The position numbers and the translations under genes are program-made. A model generated the notes under the pieces. That model saw nothing but the letters and a program-made list of their open reading frames with translations. It ran no database searches and was not told where the DNA came from. A DNA stretch of 64,000 bases from Actinomycetota bacterium (GTDB taxonomy: Bacteria; Actinomycetota; Humimicrobiia; Humimicrobiales; Humimicrobiaceae). Positions 1 through 11,377 of this stretch are shown one piece after another. Location of the stretch: NCBI GenBank assembly GCA_028698215.1, contig JAQVDY010000003.1, positions 1-64,000 of the forward strand. The letters run 5' to 3'. Within the stretch, counting starts at the first letter, position 1. The number at the start of each line of letters is the position of its first letter.

Positions 1-134
1 GATGGCACCGCAGCCTTGACAGCGACATAGCAAAAGAAAAGCGGACTTAATTATACCAAAGATTTTATAGTTATTATAATTTGCTTCTTGTTTTTTTGGC
101 TAAAATTTCATATAGTATAAAAGAAATTTTATAA

Positions 135-794
<660 letters not shown>

Positions 795-806
795 AAAAGG
801 TGTTTT

Positions 807-1739
807 GTGCTAACAGGGAGAAGTTTACTCAGTATAGAAGATTTGAATAAAGGGGATATAGAGCTGGTCCTAAAAAACGCCAGCTCTTTTATGGAAGTAT
901 TGGACCGGAAAGTTAAAAAGGTACCGGCATTGAGGGGTAAAACCATAGCTACCGTCTTTTTTGAACCAAGTACCAGGACCAAGAATTCCTTTGAGATAGC
1001 AGCTAAAAGGCTGAGTGCGGACCTTATTACTTTTACTTCTTCTACCAGCAGCTTAAAAAAGGGAGAATCCATAACTGACACCATAAACACTATTACTGCT
1101 ATGAAGGTAAACCTATTAATTATCAGGCATGCCCATAGCGGAGTACTTAATTTTCTGGCTCAAAAAACTGACATACCCATCATAAATGCCGGGGATGGCA
1201 AACATCAGCATCCATCACAGGCTTTGCTGGATTTATATACTATATATAAGCATTTTGACCGATACAATGGACTAAAAATAGCCATAGTGGGAGATTATCT
1301 CAATAGCAGGGTAGCCCGTTCTAATGTGTGGTTATTTAAAAAAATGGGAATGGATGTGACTATTGTGGCTCCCAGTATGTTTCTTCCGGAAGATGCATCG
1401 ATTACGGAAGCTAAATTAGCCTCTACCATAGATGAGGTAATCGAAGAGGCGGATATAGTATATATGCTTAGAATGCAGGTAGAAAGACAGGGTAGAAAAT
1501 TATATCCTTCCGTTAATGAATATAACCGTTTTCTGGGTTTAAATTTGGAAAGACTTGGAAGGATGAAGAAAGAATCCATAGTAATGCACCCGGGACCTGT
1601 TAACAGGGGAACAGAAATAAGTGAAGAAATTATGGAAAAATTAACGGGCTCCAAAGGAAACAGCAAAATTATGATTCAGCAGCAGGTGACCTGCGGGGTA
1701 GCAGTGAGGATGGCCTTATTATATTTAATATTAAGTTAG
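807..1739 (+). CDS. pyrB: Aspartate carbamoyltransferase catalytic chain
   Basis: PyrB condenses carbamoyl phosphate with aspartate, the committed step of pyrimidine synthesis, in the cytoplasm. The 310-residue product has the carbamoyl-phosphate-binding STRT motif at residues 55-58, the 80s loop (SSLKKGES), HPSQALLDLY in the middle and PGPVNRG near the end. The last of these favours aspartate over ornithine carbamoyltransferase. It starts at GTG 807 with AAAAGG (795-800) upstream. No pyrI regulatory subunit is visible, so this is probably the unregulated homotrimer as in Bacillus, with control through the leader attenuator. pyrC follows after 15 bases. Confidence 0.96.
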   Translation: MLTGRSLLSIEDLNKGDIELVLKNASSFMEVLDRKVKKVPALRGKTIATVFFEPSTRTKNSFEIAAKRLSADLITFTSSTSSLKKGESITDTINTITAMKVNLLIIRHAHSGVLNFLAQKTDIPIINAGDGKHQHPSQALLDLYTIYKHFDRYNGLKIAIVGDYLNSRVARSNVWLFKKMGMDVTIVAPSMFLPEDASITEAKLASTIDEVIEEADIVYMLRMQVERQGRKLYPSVNEYNRFLGLNLERLGRMKKESIVMHPGPVNRGTEISEEIMEKLTGSKGNSKIMIQQQVTCGVAVRMALLYLILS

Positions 1740-1754
1740 GCAGGTTATTATAAA

Positions 1755-3044
1755 TTGGAAATAAAAAAGCCAGATATTCTTGTCAAAAATGCTGAAGTAA
1801 TAGACCCTTACCGGAATAAGAAATTTAAATCCGATATATTTATAAGTAAGGGCCTGATAGCAGAGGTGGCTGATAGTATTGAAAGCAGTGGAAAGGTAAG
1901 GATAATTGAAGCCAAAGGCCTGACAGTAAGCCCGTCATTAATAGACATGCATGTACATTTACGGGATCCCGGGGATGACCGGGAAGAGGATATAATCAGC
2001 GGAATCAAATCAGCCTTGGCGGGAGGTTTTACCACCATAGCATGCATGCCTAATACTATGCCAGCTCTAGATTGCCCATACCTGGTAAAATATATTGCCA
2101 GTCAGGCTAAGATCAATGATTTTAACCTTTTACCGGTAGCTGCCATGACTAAAGGTCTGGAAGGTAAGGAAATAACCGAAATGGGGCTTCTCCTGGGGAG
2201 CGGAGCAGCAGCTTTCTCCGATGACGGTAAGTGCGTACAGGATTCTAGATTAATGTTTGAAATAATGCGCTATGCCCAACAATTGAAAGCGCTGCTTATA
2301 CTCCATGAGGAAGATTATCAATTTTCAGCGGAAGGACTGGTTCATGAAGGCTACTATGCTAATAAATATGGCCTGGAAGGTATATCTGCTTTAAGCGAGG
2401 AGCTGGTAATAGCCAGGGATTTAATGCTGGCCGCTAAAACAGGGGCACGGATACATATAACCCATGTAAGTACAGCGGGTACAGTGGAGATGATTAGGGA
2501 GGCTAAAATGAATAAAATTCAGGTAACCTGTGACGTAACTCCACACCACCTTTATTTTGAGCATAGCAGTCTGGGCAGTTTCAACCCAAACTTAAAAGTT
2601 AAGCCTCCCCTAAGGGGTCCCGAAGACAGGGAAGCCTTAATAGAAGGGGTTAAGGATGGCACCATTGATGCTATTGCCAGTGACCATGCACCTCATTTAA
2701 ATGCAGAAAAGAATACAACAATGAAAGACGCTGCCTTTGGGGTCATAGGAATGGAAACTTCGTTTAAGGCTGCTTATAGTAAATTGTGCGCTGAACAAAA
2801 AATGGATTTACTGGATTTGCTAAAACTATATACTTCCGGACCTTCCAGTATTTTAGGTTTAGACCCTGTTCCGATTGAAACCGGTATTGCTGCCAACCTG
2901 GTAGTAATAGATACAAAAAAAGAGGGAAAAGTAGGACCCAATTTTTACTCCAAAAGTAATAATTGCCCTTTTATTGGCCATAATCTTAAGGGAGAAGTCC
3001 TTTATACTATTAACAATGGCAATCTATCTTATATAAGAGAGTGA
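1755..3044 (+). CDS. pyrC: Dihydroorotase
   Basis: PyrC is a zinc amidohydrolase that cyclises carbamoyl aspartate to dihydroorotate. The 429-residue product has the metal-binding HVHLRDPG motif near residue 66, then HEED, HITHVST, the CDVTPHH segment and the C-terminal SDHAPH metal/catalytic motif. Length and motifs fit the long class I-type dihydroorotase found in Bacillus pyr operons, not the short E. coli type. Start is TTG 1755, the only start compatible with the family N-terminus. carA follows after five bases. Confidence 0.95.
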   Translation: MEIKKPDILVKNAEVIDPYRNKKFKSDIFISKGLIAEVADSIESSGKVRIIEAKGLTVSPSLIDMHVHLRDPGDDREEDIISGIKSALAGGFTTIACMPNTMPALDCPYLVKYIASQAKINDFNLLPVAAMTKGLEGKEITEMGLLLGSGAAAFSDDGKCVQDSRLMFEIMRYAQQLKALLILHEEDYQFSAEGLVHEGYYANKYGLEGISALSEELVIARDLMLAAKTGARIHITHVSTAGTVEMIREAKMNKIQVTCDVTPHHLYFEHSSLGSFNPNLKVKPPLRGPEDREALIEGVKDGTIDAIASDHAPHLNAEKNTTMKDAAFGVIGMETSFKAAYSKLCAEQKMDLLDLLKLYTSGPSSILGLDPVPIETGIAANLVVIDTKKEGKVGPNFYSKSNNCPFIGHNLKGEVLYTINNGNLSYIRE

Positions 3045-3049
3045 TTTAA

Positions 3050-4153
3050 TTGAGCAAAAAAGCAATTTTAATGTTGGAAGACGGAATGGTATTTGAGGGC
3101 AGGAGTTTTGGCTGCCCGGGGGAAACTATTGGCGAGGTAGTGTTTAATACCTCAATGACCGGTTACCAGGAAATATTAACTGATCCCTCATACTGCGAAC
3201 AGATAGTTAATATGACTTATCCACAGATAGGAAATTATGGCGTAAATCATGAGGATGTTGAGTCTAATCGTCTGCAGGTTAAAGGTTTTATAGTTAGGGA
3301 ATATATGGATGCTTACAGTAATTGGAGGGCAGAAAAAAGCCTGCAGCAGTATTTGATGGAAAATAGTATAGTGGCAATATCAGAAGTTGATACCAGGAAA
3401 ATTACCCGCCATATAAGACAGCGGGGCGCCATGAAAGGCCTTATCACTACGGAGACTGAAAGTAGGACCCATTTGCAAAAAAAGCTAGATATTTTTCCTC
3501 CTATTGAGGGCAGAAACCTGGTGGATTTGGTAACCTGTAAACAACCTTATATATACCAGCCTGATAAAAAAGATTATAAATATAAGATAATTGCTGTTGA
3601 TTATGGAGTGAAATTAAATATTTTAAGAGGGCTTGCCGGAGCAGGCTTTTACATAACTGTAGTTCCAGCAGACACCAAAGCTGAATACATCTTAAAACAA
3701 AAACCGGATGGGGTACTGCTTTCCAATGGTCCCGGCGATCCTGCGGCTGTAGAGTATGCCACTTCCCAGATCAAATCTTTAATAGGAAAGCTGCCTATAT
3801 TTGGAATATGCCTTGGCCATCAATTGTTAGGCCTGACCTTGGGAGCTAAAACCTATAAGCTAAAATTTGGACATCATGGCGGTAATCATCCGGTCAAGAA
3901 CCTAAGGACCAATAGAGTGGAAATTACGACCCAGAACCATGGTTTTGCCCTGGATGAGGCTTCTTTAAGCCAGATGAAGGGTGTTAAATATAAATTAACC
4001 CATATAAACTTAAATGATAATACCATAGAGGGGATTGAATATCCGGATCTGGCTGCCTTTAGCGTACAGCATCATCCGGAGGCGGGCCCTGGTCCTCATG
4101 ATAATAGTTATATTTTTGATTGTTTTGTAAAGTTAATAGATAATTTTAGATAG
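3050..4153 (+). CDS. carA: Carbamoyl-phosphate synthase small (glutamine amidotransferase) subunit
   Basis: CarA hydrolyses glutamine and channels ammonia to CarB for carbamoyl phosphate synthesis. The 367-residue protein has the typical N-terminal small-subunit domain (1-150) and a C-terminal class I glutamine amidotransferase. The nucleophile is Cys254 in GICLGHQ, with His342 and Glu344 in the HHPEAGPG motif. Start is TTG 3050, five bases after pyrC. Placement inside the pyr operon suggests pyrimidine control; whether this is also the arginine-pathway enzyme cannot be told from this window. Confidence 0.96.
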   Translation: MSKKAILMLEDGMVFEGRSFGCPGETIGEVVFNTSMTGYQEILTDPSYCEQIVNMTYPQIGNYGVNHEDVESNRLQVKGFIVREYMDAYSNWRAEKSLQQYLMENSIVAISEVDTRKITRHIRQRGAMKGLITTETESRTHLQKKLDIFPPIEGRNLVDLVTCKQPYIYQPDKKDYKYKIIAVDYGVKLNILRGLAGAGFYITVVPADTKAEYILKQKPDGVLLSNGPGDPAAVEYATSQIKSLIGKLPIFGICLGHQLLGLTLGAKTYKLKFGHHGGNHPVKNLRTNRVEITTQNHGFALDEASLSQMKGVKYKLTHINLNDNTIEGIEYPDLAAFSVQHHPEAGPGPHDNSYIFDCFVKLIDNFR

Positions 4154-4162
4154 GATGAATAT

Positions 4163-7100
4163 ATGCCCAAAAGGAAAGATTTAAAAAAGATATTAATAAT
4201 AGGTTCCGGTCCGATAATTATTGGACAAGCTTGTGAGTTCGATTATTCCGGCACTCAGGGATGCAAGGTTTTAAAAGAAGAAGGCTATAAGGTAGTACTG
4301 ATAAACAGCAATCCTGCTACTATCATGACTGACCCTGATTTTGCTGATAAGACCTACATAGAGCCTTTAACCCCAGATTTTGTTACCAAGGTTATCAAGA
4401 AGGAAAGGCCGGATGCTTTATTGCCTACCTTGGGAGGCCAAACCGGCTTGAATATAGCAGTTTCGCTGGATAATTCCGGAGTATTAAAACAATATGGGGT
4501 AGAGCTTCTGGGTGCTAATGCCGATGTTATAAACAAAGCCGAAGATAGGGAATTATTTAAACAGGCCATGAACAATATTGGTCTTTATGTACCCCCCAGC
4601 GGATATGCTCACAGCCTGGAAGAAGCTATTAGGTTTGGAGAAGAACTCAAGTATCCCTTGGTAGTGAGGCCTAGCTTTACTTTAGGCGGTTTGGGGGGAG
4701 GAGTAGCTTTTAATAAGGACGAGTTTACCGAAGTAGTGGTAAGGGGGTTAGACTTGTCTCCTGTAAACAGGGTTCTAATTGAAAAATCAGTGGCAGGCTG
4801 GAAAGAGTTTGAGCTGGAGGTAATGAGGGACAAAGCAGATAATGTAGTTATAATCTGCTCTATTGAAAACTTTGATCCCATGGGGGTCCATACCGGTGAC
4901 AGCATAACCGTAGCTCCAGCCCAAACACTAACCGATAGCGAATATCAGGGTATGCGTAATGCTGCTATAAAAATAATGAGAGAAATCGGGGTGGAAACTG
5001 GAGGATCAAATATCCAGTTTGCTGTGGATCCCGAAAATGGGAAAATGGCGGTAATAGAGATGAATCCCAGGGTTTCCAGGAGCAGCGCTCTGGCTTCCAA
5101 GGCTACCGGCTTCCCTATTGCTAAAATTGCGGCCAAGTTGGCTATTGGCTATACCCTGGACGAGATACCCAATGATATAACCAGGGAAACCCCGGCTTGT
5201 TTTGAGCCAGCTATTGATTATGTCGTAGTAAAGTTTCCCCGATGGGCTTTTGAAAAATTTCCAGGCACTGATCCTACTCTAACTACTAGAATGAAATCGG
5301 TAGGGGAGGTAATGTCTATTGGAAGAACTTTTAAAGAAGCTTTACAAAAATCAATCAGGTCCCTAGAGATAGACCGCTATGGTTTGGGAGCTGATGGTTA
5401 TGATTCCATAGATAAGGAATTACTTCATGATAAATTGGCGGTACCTAACCAAGACCGTATTTTCTATATAAAGTATGCTTTGGAAATTGGTAAAACGGTG
5501 GAAGAAATTTTTGATTACACCAAGATCGACCCTTGGTTTTTAAACAATATAAAACAATTGGTTGACTTTGAAAAAGATTTTAACGGTAAGAAATTAAACC
5601 AGATAAGCCAGGATCAATTAAACCAAGCCAAGAGAATGGGATACTCAGATACGCAGATTGCATATATGTGCAATTCTACCGAGGACAAGGTACGGGCTTT
5701 AAGGAAAAAATGGAACATAAACACTACCTTTAAGACTGTTGATACCTGTGCTGCAGAATTTGAAGCCTATACCCCCTATTATTACTCTACCTACGAGCAG
5801 GAAGATGAAGTAAAATCTTCTTCTAAGCAGAAAATTATAATACTGGGCAGCGGTCCCAATAGAATTGGCCAGGGAATAGAATTTGATTATTGCTGTGTAC
5901 ATGCATCTTTTGCCCTCCATGAAGATGGCTATGAGACTATTATGATTAATTGCAATCCGGAGACGGTGAGCACTGATTATGATACCTCGGACCGCCTCTA
6001 TTTTGAGCCTTTAACCTTTGAAGACGTAATGAATATAATAGAAGCTGAAAAGCCTGTGGGAGTTATAGTACAATTTGGGGGCCAAACTCCTCTAAAGTTA
6101 GCTTTAAGGCTGCAGCAGGCAGGGGTCAATATACTGGGAACATCACCGGACAGCATAGATTTGGCTGAAGATAGAAAAAGATTTGGGGCCATGCTTTCCG
6201 AACTGGATATCCCCCAACCTGATAATGGTACTGCATTAAATATTGAGCAGGCTGTAGATATTGCCAACCGTATCGGTTATCCGGTATTGGTAAGGCCCTC
6301 TTACGTGTTGGGTGGTAGGGCTATGAGTATAGTATATGACCAGCAATCCCTAACTAATTATGTACGGGATGCAGCCCTGGTTTCCCCCGATAGGCCTATC
6401 CTGGTTGATAAATTTTTAGAAAGAGCCATTGAAGTGGATGTAGATGCTGTATATGATGGCCAGGAAATATATATAGGGGGCATCATGGAGCATATTGAAG
6501 AGGCAGGAATACATTCCGGAGATAGTGCCTGTGTAATTCCTCCTTTTACCCTAAGTGCAGATAATATTGATGCTTTACGAAAATATACCTATCAGATTGC
6601 AAAAAAGCTGAAGGTAAGGGGACTTATCAATATACAGTATGCCATAAAGAATTCCAAGGTTTTTGTACTGGAGGCTAACCCCAGGGCTTCACGCACTGTT
6701 CCCTTTATCAGTAAGTCAATAAATATACCTTTAGCCAAAATTGCTTCCAGGGTTATGACTGGTAAAAGTTTAAAAGAACAGGATTTTAACCGAAAGGACT
6801 CTACCAGGTTGAATTACTTCAGCATAAAGGAGGCAGTAATGCCTTTTAACCGTTTTCCTGGTATTGATACTATATTAGGCCCTGAGATGAAATCTACTGG
6901 TGAAGTTATGGGCATAGACCCCAGCTTTGGCATAGCATTTGCTAAATCACAAATTGCTGCTAACCAGAAATTTCCGGTTAGGGGTACAGTATTCATAAGC
7001 GTTAGCGATAAAGATAAAGAGCAGATAGCGGAAATTGCCCGTGCTTTTATGGAACTAAATTTTAAAATAATCACTACCAAGGGAACCGGGGAGTTTTTAG

Positions 7101-7375
7101 AGGGTCAGTCCATAAAATGTGATTCAGTACTAAAGATAAGGGAAGGAAGGCCCAATGTTTTGGACCTGATAAAGAATGGAGAGGTTGACCTGATTATCAA
7201 TACTCCGGAAGGAAGTTCTGCCAGGAGTGATGGATATTATCTCCGTACGGCAGCAGTACTTCATAACGTGCCTTCCATAACTACCATATCCGGTGCGTCT
7301 GCTGTAGTGCAGGGTATCAGGGAATTAAGGAATAACAGTAATTTAAAAGTTAAAGCTATACAGGACTATGAATGA
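4163..7375 (+). CDS. carB: Carbamoyl-phosphate synthase large subunit
   Basis: CarB makes carbamoyl phosphate from bicarbonate, two ATP and ammonia supplied by CarA. The 1070-residue protein shows the internal duplication of the family. The carboxyphosphate half begins near residue 10 ([11 protein letters not shown]) and the carbamoyl-phosphate half near residue 560 ([12 protein letters not shown]); each has an ATP-grasp domain with [12 protein letters not shown] or SRTVPFISK-type segments. A C-terminal MGS-like allosteric domain occupies about 940-1070. Length is normal. It overlaps pyrK by four bases (ATGA), implying translational coupling. Confidence 0.97.
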   Translation: MPKRKDLKKILIIGSGPIIIGQACEFDYSGTQGCKVLKEEGYKVVLINSNPATIMTDPDFADKTYIEPLTPDFVTKVIKKERPDALLPTLGGQTGLNIAVSLDNSGVLKQYGVELLGANADVINKAEDRELFKQAMNNIGLYVPPSGYAHSLEEAIRFGEELKYPLVVRPSFTLGGLGGGVAFNKDEFTEVVVRGLDLSPVNRVLIEKSVAGWKEFELEVMRDKADNVVIICSIENFDPMGVHTGDSITVAPAQTLTDSEYQGMRNAAIKIMREIGVETGGSNIQFAVDPENGKMAVIEMNPRVSRSSALASKATGFPIAKIAAKLAIGYTLDEIPNDITRETPACFEPAIDYVVVKFPRWAFEKFPGTDPTLTTRMKSVGEVMSIGRTFKEALQKSIRSLEIDRYGLGADGYDSIDKELLHDKLAVPNQDRIFYIKYALEIGKTVEEIFDYTKIDPWFLNNIKQLVDFEKDFNGKKLNQISQDQLNQAKRMGYSDTQIAYMCNSTEDKVRALRKKWNINTTFKTVDTCAAEFEAYTPYYYSTYEQEDEVKSSSKQKIIILGSGPNRIGQGIEFDYCCVHASFALHEDGYETIMINCNPETVSTDYDTSDRLYFEPLTFEDVMNIIEAEKPVGVIVQFGGQTPLKLALRLQQAGVNILGTSPDSIDLAEDRKRFGAMLSELDIPQPDNGTALNIEQAVDIANRIGYPVLVRPSYVLGGRAMSIVYDQQSLTNYVRDAALVSPDRPILVDKFLERAIEVDVDAVYDGQEIYIGGIMEHIEEAGIHSGDSACVIPPFTLSADNIDALRKYTYQIAKKLKVRGLINIQYAIKNSKVFVLEANPRASRTVPFISKSINIPLAKIASRVMTGKSLKEQDFNRKDSTRLNYFSIKEAVMPFNRFPGIDTILGPEMKSTGEVMGIDPSFGIAFAKSQIAANQKFPVRGTVFISVSDKDKEQIAEIARAFMELNFKIITTKGTGEFLEGQSIKCDSVLKIREGRPNVLDLIKNGEVDLIINTPEGSSARSDGYYLRTAAVLHNVPSITTISGASAVVQGIRELRNNSNLKVKAIQDYE

Positions 7376-8157
7376 AATCATCAAGCGGCGAAATAGTAAA
7401 CAATAATAAAATTGGTGAAGATTTATATAAAATTGATATTTTTTCTCCCTACCTGTGCAAAAACAGCAAATTAGGCCAGTTTATTAATATTAAATGCGCG
7501 GAACCAAAGCAATACGATCCATTACTGAGAAGGCCTTTTGCCATATATGATATGGAAAATGATTTCAATGTAGTCACCATTTTATACCAGTTAAAAGGCA
7601 AAGGTACCAAGTACCTGTCAGGCTTAGTAAAAGGGGATGTTATTGATTTTTGCGGTCCCTTAGGGCAACCTGTAGAGCTAGAAAATAACAAAGTGCTGCT
7701 TATAGGGGGAGGAATTGGAATAGCTCCCCTGTTTTTTATAGCCAGGCAATGCGTAAACCAGTCCAGGGAGGTACATATAGTTGCAGGGTTTAAAGACCAG
7801 AGCTATAGGCTGATTGAAAGGGATATAATGAGGCTTAATATAAATTACCGTATTTATTGCGAACAGGAAAATTGGGCGCATACCGGACAGGTAGTAGACG
7901 GGCTGACCGATATCGGTAATTTTGATAATTATGATATATATTGCTGTGGACCCAAGCCAATGCTTAAGGCTTTGCAGGATAAATTAAGTTTCAGGCAAGG
8001 CAAAACCGTAGCTATCCTTGAGGAATGGATGGCCTGTGGGGTAGGGGTATGTGCAGGTTGTGCGGTAAAGATAAAACAGGGTGAAGATAGGTTTACTTAT
8101 AAAAAAGTATGCAGCGATGGCCCTGCCTTTAATCTAATGGAGGTAGTTTTTGACTGA
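7372..8157 (+). CDS. pyrK: Dihydroorotate dehydrogenase B electron-transfer subunit
   Basis: PyrK carries FAD and a 2Fe-2S cluster and passes electrons from PyrD to NAD+. In the 261-residue product the flavin-binding RRPFAIYD is at 53-60 and the nucleotide-binding GGGIGIAPL at 112-120. Four cluster ligands, Cys222, Cys227, Cys230 and Cys247, have the C-x4-C-x2-C-x16-C spacing expected for PyrK. It overlaps carB by four bases and pyrD by eight. With the adjacent class 1B pyrD it indicates NAD-dependent rather than quinone-linked dihydroorotate oxidation. Confidence 0.95.
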   Translation: MKSSSGEIVNNNKIGEDLYKIDIFSPYLCKNSKLGQFINIKCAEPKQYDPLLRRPFAIYDMENDFNVVTILYQLKGKGTKYLSGLVKGDVIDFCGPLGQPVELENNKVLLIGGGIGIAPLFFIARQCVNQSREVHIVAGFKDQSYRLIERDIMRLNINYRIYCEQENWAHTGQVVDGLTDIGNFDNYDIYCCGPKPMLKALQDKLSFRQGKTVAILEEWMACGVGVCAGCAVKIKQGEDRFTYKKVCSDGPAFNLMEVVFD

Positions 8158-9079
8158 GCAGAAAACCCCTAACTTAAAAGTAAGGCTGGGTAACCTGGTG
8201 TTGCAGAATCCAGTAGTAACCTGCTCCGGGACATTTGGTTCTGGCATAGAATATTCAAATTTTTACGATACAAGTGTTTTGGGGGCAGTAACTACTAAAA
8301 GTTTTTCCCTAAACCCTAAACCGGGGAATCATCCTCCCCGGATATTTGAGACCACTGGCGGAATCTTGAATTCCATAGGTCTGCAGAACCCGGGTATAAA
8401 CAGTTTTCTAGAAAACGATCTCCCTGCCATTAGTAATCTTAATATAAACGCAATTCTTAGTATTTTTGGGGAAAGCAGGGAAGAATTTGAAATGATTGCA
8501 GAATTGATAGCAGGAATTCAAGATAAACTATTAGCCTTAGAGCTAAACCTTTCCTGCCCCAATGTGGATAAGGGTGGGATGGCTTTTTGTAGTTATCCCG
8601 GGGATATAAAAGATATAACCTTAAGGGTTAAAAAATTTTTGGACATTCCCCTTATAGTGAAACTAAGCCCCAATGTAGGGGATCTAAGGGAGCAGGCCCT
8701 GGCAGCCAGGCAGGGAGAGGCAGACGCTGTTTCCCTCATAAATACAATAGTAGGCACTGCTTTTGACATAGATACTTTCCGGCCGCGGCTGGGAAATATT
8801 ACTGGTGGTCTTTCCGGTCCTGCCATTAAACCGATTGCCCTGGCCAAGGTGCTGGAATTATGTCGCCAGGAAATAATTCCGGTTATTGGTATGGGGGGTA
8901 TTTTTGATTACAGGGATGCTTTGGAGTTTTTAATTGCAGGTGCGTCTGCTATTGGAATAGGCACTGTTAATTTTATCGATTATAATGCGGGAAAAAATAT
9001 AATTAATGGTATTACCGATTATCTGGTTAATAAAAATATTGATGATATAAATTACATAATAGGAAAGGCTTTTAGATGA
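8150..9079 (+). CDS. pyrD: Dihydroorotate dehydrogenase, class 1B catalytic subunit
   Basis: PyrD oxidises dihydroorotate to orotate using FMN; electrons leave through PyrK. The 309-residue barrel has the class 1 signature LSCPNV with catalytic Cys near residue 130, the flavin-binding KLSPNVGD segment and the C-terminal GMGGI / GASAIGIGT phosphate-binding loops. There is no N-terminal membrane segment, so it is not class 2. Start is TTG 8150 inside the end of pyrK, with GGAGG about ten bases upstream. It overlaps pyrF by four bases. Confidence 0.96.
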   Translation: MTEQKTPNLKVRLGNLVLQNPVVTCSGTFGSGIEYSNFYDTSVLGAVTTKSFSLNPKPGNHPPRIFETTGGILNSIGLQNPGINSFLENDLPAISNLNINAILSIFGESREEFEMIAELIAGIQDKLLALELNLSCPNVDKGGMAFCSYPGDIKDITLRVKKFLDIPLIVKLSPNVGDLREQALAARQGEADAVSLINTIVGTAFDIDTFRPRLGNITGGLSGPAIKPIALAKVLELCRQEIIPVIGMGGIFDYRDALEFLIAGASAIGIGTVNFIDYNAGKNIINGITDYLVNKNIDDINYIIGKAFR

Positions 9080-9810
9080 TGAACAGGAAACTGGAGCCAT
9101 ATGAACGTTTAATAGTAAGCATTGATGTCCCTACCAGGCAGCAAGTTATTGAGATTTGTCAAAAAATCGATAATAAGATTAAAAAGGTTAAGATTGGATT
9201 GGAGCTTATCTATAGCCAAGGCCTGGATATTCTAGACACGGTAAGAAGTTTTGGCTACGATATTATGTTGGATGCTAAACTTATGGATATTCCCAATACT
9301 GTTTCCGGGGCCTGCAGGGCTATTGCCGGACTGGCTCCTTTTGCCGTTACTGCCCATACCCTGGGAGGTCCTAAAATGATTGCCGAGGCTAAATCAACTT
9401 TAGCAGATTCTGCTGCCAGGGCATTTCAGATGCCTCCCTTACTGCTGGGGGTGACCATATTAACCAGCCTCGATGATGATGATTTATTGAATATGGGTAT
9501 TAAACGCAGCTATATGGATATGGTAGAGCATCTGGTAAAGATGTCTTTAGCTTCAGGAATTGACGGAATAGTGTGCTCGCCCCGGGAGGTAGCCAATTTG
9601 AGAAAAAAGTTTGGGCAAGATTTTTATATAGTAACTCCAGGTATCAGGCTTGACCGGGATGAAAAAGGTGACCAGAAGAGGGTTAGTACCCCTGGACAAG
9701 CCATTTTGGACGGCGCTGATTTCTTAGTAGTAGGCCGTTCCATAACTGCTAAAGATGATGTATCATCAGCAATAAATGATATTATTGAGGACATGGAAAG
9801 GGTTTTATGA
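9076..9810 (+). CDS. pyrF: Orotidine 5'-phosphate decarboxylase
   Basis: PyrF decarboxylates OMP to UMP. The 244-residue protein has the catalytic Asp-Lys-x-x-Asp array in LDAKLMDIPNT (Asp66, Lys68, Asp71), the HTLGG segment, and a C-terminal PGIRLD phosphate loop followed by FLVVGRSIT. Length is that of the bacterial short family. It begins at ATG 9076 (ATGATGA overlap with the pyrD stop; ATG 9079 is equally possible) and is followed one base later by pyrE. Confidence 0.95.
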   Translation: MMNRKLEPYERLIVSIDVPTRQQVIEICQKIDNKIKKVKIGLELIYSQGLDILDTVRSFGYDIMLDAKLMDIPNTVSGACRAIAGLAPFAVTAHTLGGPKMIAEAKSTLADSAARAFQMPPLLLGVTILTSLDDDDLLNMGIKRSYMDMVEHLVKMSLASGIDGIVCSPREVANLRKKFGQDFYIVTPGIRLDRDEKGDQKRVSTPGQAILDGADFLVVGRSITAKDDVSSAINDIIEDMERVL

Positions 9811-9811
9811 A

Positions 9812-10411
9812 ATGTTAAAAGTGGTAAGCAATAATTCCAGTATCGATATTATGGAGATGCTTAGAGAAACAGGGGCTATACTAGAAGGACATTTTAAACT
9901 CACTTCAGGTTATCACAGCCAGTACTACCTGCAGTGTGCAAAATTGCTAAGGTATCCGCGCCTTACCTCTAAATTAGCGGAGGAGGCCAAAAATATGATA
10001 GCAAAATCTGTTGATTTAAATCAAATAGATACCGTTATTTCCCCGGCTATGGGAGGTATTCTGTTTGGATATATGATGGCTTATCATATGGACAGGGAAA
10101 TGATTTTTACTGAAAGAAAATCAGAGAAAATGGAGCTGAGGAGAGGTTTTAGCCTAAAAGAGGGCCAGAGGGTAATTATAGCTGAAGATGTGGTTACCAC
10201 TGGCGGTTCAGTTAAAGAGGTAATTGAAATATGCCAGGAGAGAAAAGCAAAAATTTTAACAGTTACCTCGATTGTAGATCGTTCCCAAAAGGTTGATTTT
10301 GGTGTGCCCTATTACCCTCTTATCAGTCTTAGTATAGAAAATTTTTTACCACAGGATTGCCCCTTATGCCGGGAAGGTGTTAAAATTGATGCGCCAGGCA
10401 GTAGAGTATAG
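9812..10411 (+). CDS. pyrE: Orotate phosphoribosyltransferase
   Basis: PyrE joins orotate to PRPP to give OMP, the step before PyrF. The 199-residue product has the N-terminal LTSGYHSQYYLQC substrate segment and the PRPP-binding loop IIAEDVVTTGGS. ATG 9812 is chosen because it lies just after the pyrF stop and gives the usual N-terminus; GGAAAGGG lies near 9795-9802. Longer upstream extensions would run inside pyrF and lack family support. It is the last pyr gene, and the mihF/gmk run begins about 60 bases later without an obvious terminator. Confidence 0.94.
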   Translation: MLKVVSNNSSIDIMEMLRETGAILEGHFKLTSGYHSQYYLQCAKLLRYPRLTSKLAEEAKNMIAKSVDLNQIDTVISPAMGGILFGYMMAYHMDREMIFTERKSEKMELRRGFSLKEGQRVIIAEDVVTTGGSVKEVIEICQERKAKILTVTSIVDRSQKVDFGVPYYPLISLSIENFLPQDCPLCREGVKIDAPGSRV

Positions 10412-10472
10412 CGGTTTTCTCTGCGGGATATAAGCTAAAACTACAATTACTAGTTATGGAGAATTGTTTATC

Positions 10473-10805
10473 ATGCCTTTCAATAATTTATCTAAAGAAA
10501 CCAGGCAAAAGGGATTAATTAAGGCCAGGGAAATAAGAAAAAAAAGGGCTGAACTCAAGCAGAATTTAAAAAGTGAAAAAACTAGCCTCAAGGCTGTATT
10601 TGAAAACCAAGAATTCTTTCAACAAGTGATAAGCAATATGAAGGCTCTGGAGCTTATTAGCTCTTTGCCGGGGATAGGAAGGATAAGGGCGGAAAATATA
10701 TTAACCAGTGAACTAAAAATAAATACCTCCAAAAAAATCGGAGGCTTGGGAAATAATCAGAAAAAACGTTTTTGTGAATATTTTAAGATTGGTGATAAAT
10801 GGTAA
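10473..10805 (+). CDS. mihF: Actinobacterial-type integration host factor (mIHF)
   Basis: The 110-residue basic protein follows the mycobacterial mIHF pattern: a helical basic N-terminus with KKRAELKQNLK, a middle V-x3-MKALELISSLPGIG helix-hairpin element, and a C-terminal GLGNNQKKRF helix. mIHF is a nucleoid-associated protein that binds and bends DNA and is known as an actinobacterial family. Start ATG 10473 has GGAGA ten bases upstream; TTG 10464 is too close to that site. The order pyrF/pyrE-mihF-gmk-rpoZ is the actinobacterial synteny. It overlaps gmk by seven bases. This gene is a main reason for the taxonomic call. Confidence 0.88.
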   Translation: MPFNNLSKETRQKGLIKAREIRKKRAELKQNLKSEKTSLKAVFENQEFFQQVISNMKALELISSLPGIGRIRAENILTSELKINTSKKIGGLGNNQKKRFCEYFKIGDKW

Positions 10806-11377
10806 ACAGGGGTAAGGTATTTGTGATTTCCGGGCCGTCTGGAGCCGGGAAAAGCAGCCTGATAAGAGATGCTCTGATGGAATTGGATGGGTTCATTAAA
10901 TCCATTTCGGTTACCACCAGGCCTATGAGAAATAATGAAGAAAAAAACAAACATTATAAATTTATAACAGAATCTCAGTTCCAGGAGTTGATACAGAAAG
11001 AACAATTGCTGGAATGGGCCCAATATTGCGGTTACCTGTACGGCACGCCTATTGATTTTGTCTATAATAATTTGGAAAAAGGGATAAACGTAATACTGGA
11101 AATAGAGGTCCAGGGAGCTATGCAGGTAAAGAAAAAAATGGAAGATGCCTATATGATATTTATTACTACAGGCAGTTTGGAGGAGTTAAGGAATAGGCTT
11201 TTGGATCGAAATACAGATGAACAGCACCAGATAGACCGTAGGCTGCTGGTTGCAGAGGAGGAATTAAAGTATGCCAGTCACTATGATTGCATAATTGTAA
11301 ATAATAACTATAATGAAGCTTTATTAAATTTAAAGGATGTACTATTAAAGGAAAGAGGAGGAATAAATATTGACTGA
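10799..11377 (+). CDS. gmk: Guanylate kinase
   Basis: Gmk phosphorylates GMP to GDP with ATP. The 192-residue product has the P-loop SGPSGAGKS at residues 11-19, the GMP-binding SVTTRPMR segment and the EIEVQGAMQV strand region, all at family positions and normal length. ATG 10799 overlaps the end of mihF, and the stop overlaps rpoZ by eight bases, so mihF, gmk and rpoZ are likely translationally coupled. Confidence 0.96.
   Translation: MVNRGKVFVISGPSGAGKSSLIRDALMELDGFIKSISVTTRPMRNNEEKNKHYKFITESQFQELIQKEQLLEWAQYCGYLYGTPIDFVYNNLEKGINVILEIEVQGAMQVKKKMEDAYMIFITTGSLEELRNRLLDRNTDEQHQIDRRLLVAEEELKYASHYDCIIVNNNYNEALLNLKDVLLKERGGINID

Noticed and set aside
1-50. Short open stretches at the window edge (frame 1 to TAG at 28-30, frame 3 to TAA at 48-50) as the end of an upstream gene
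   Set aside because: Fewer than 16 codons are visible and none matches a protein end I recognise, so neither frame can be supported.
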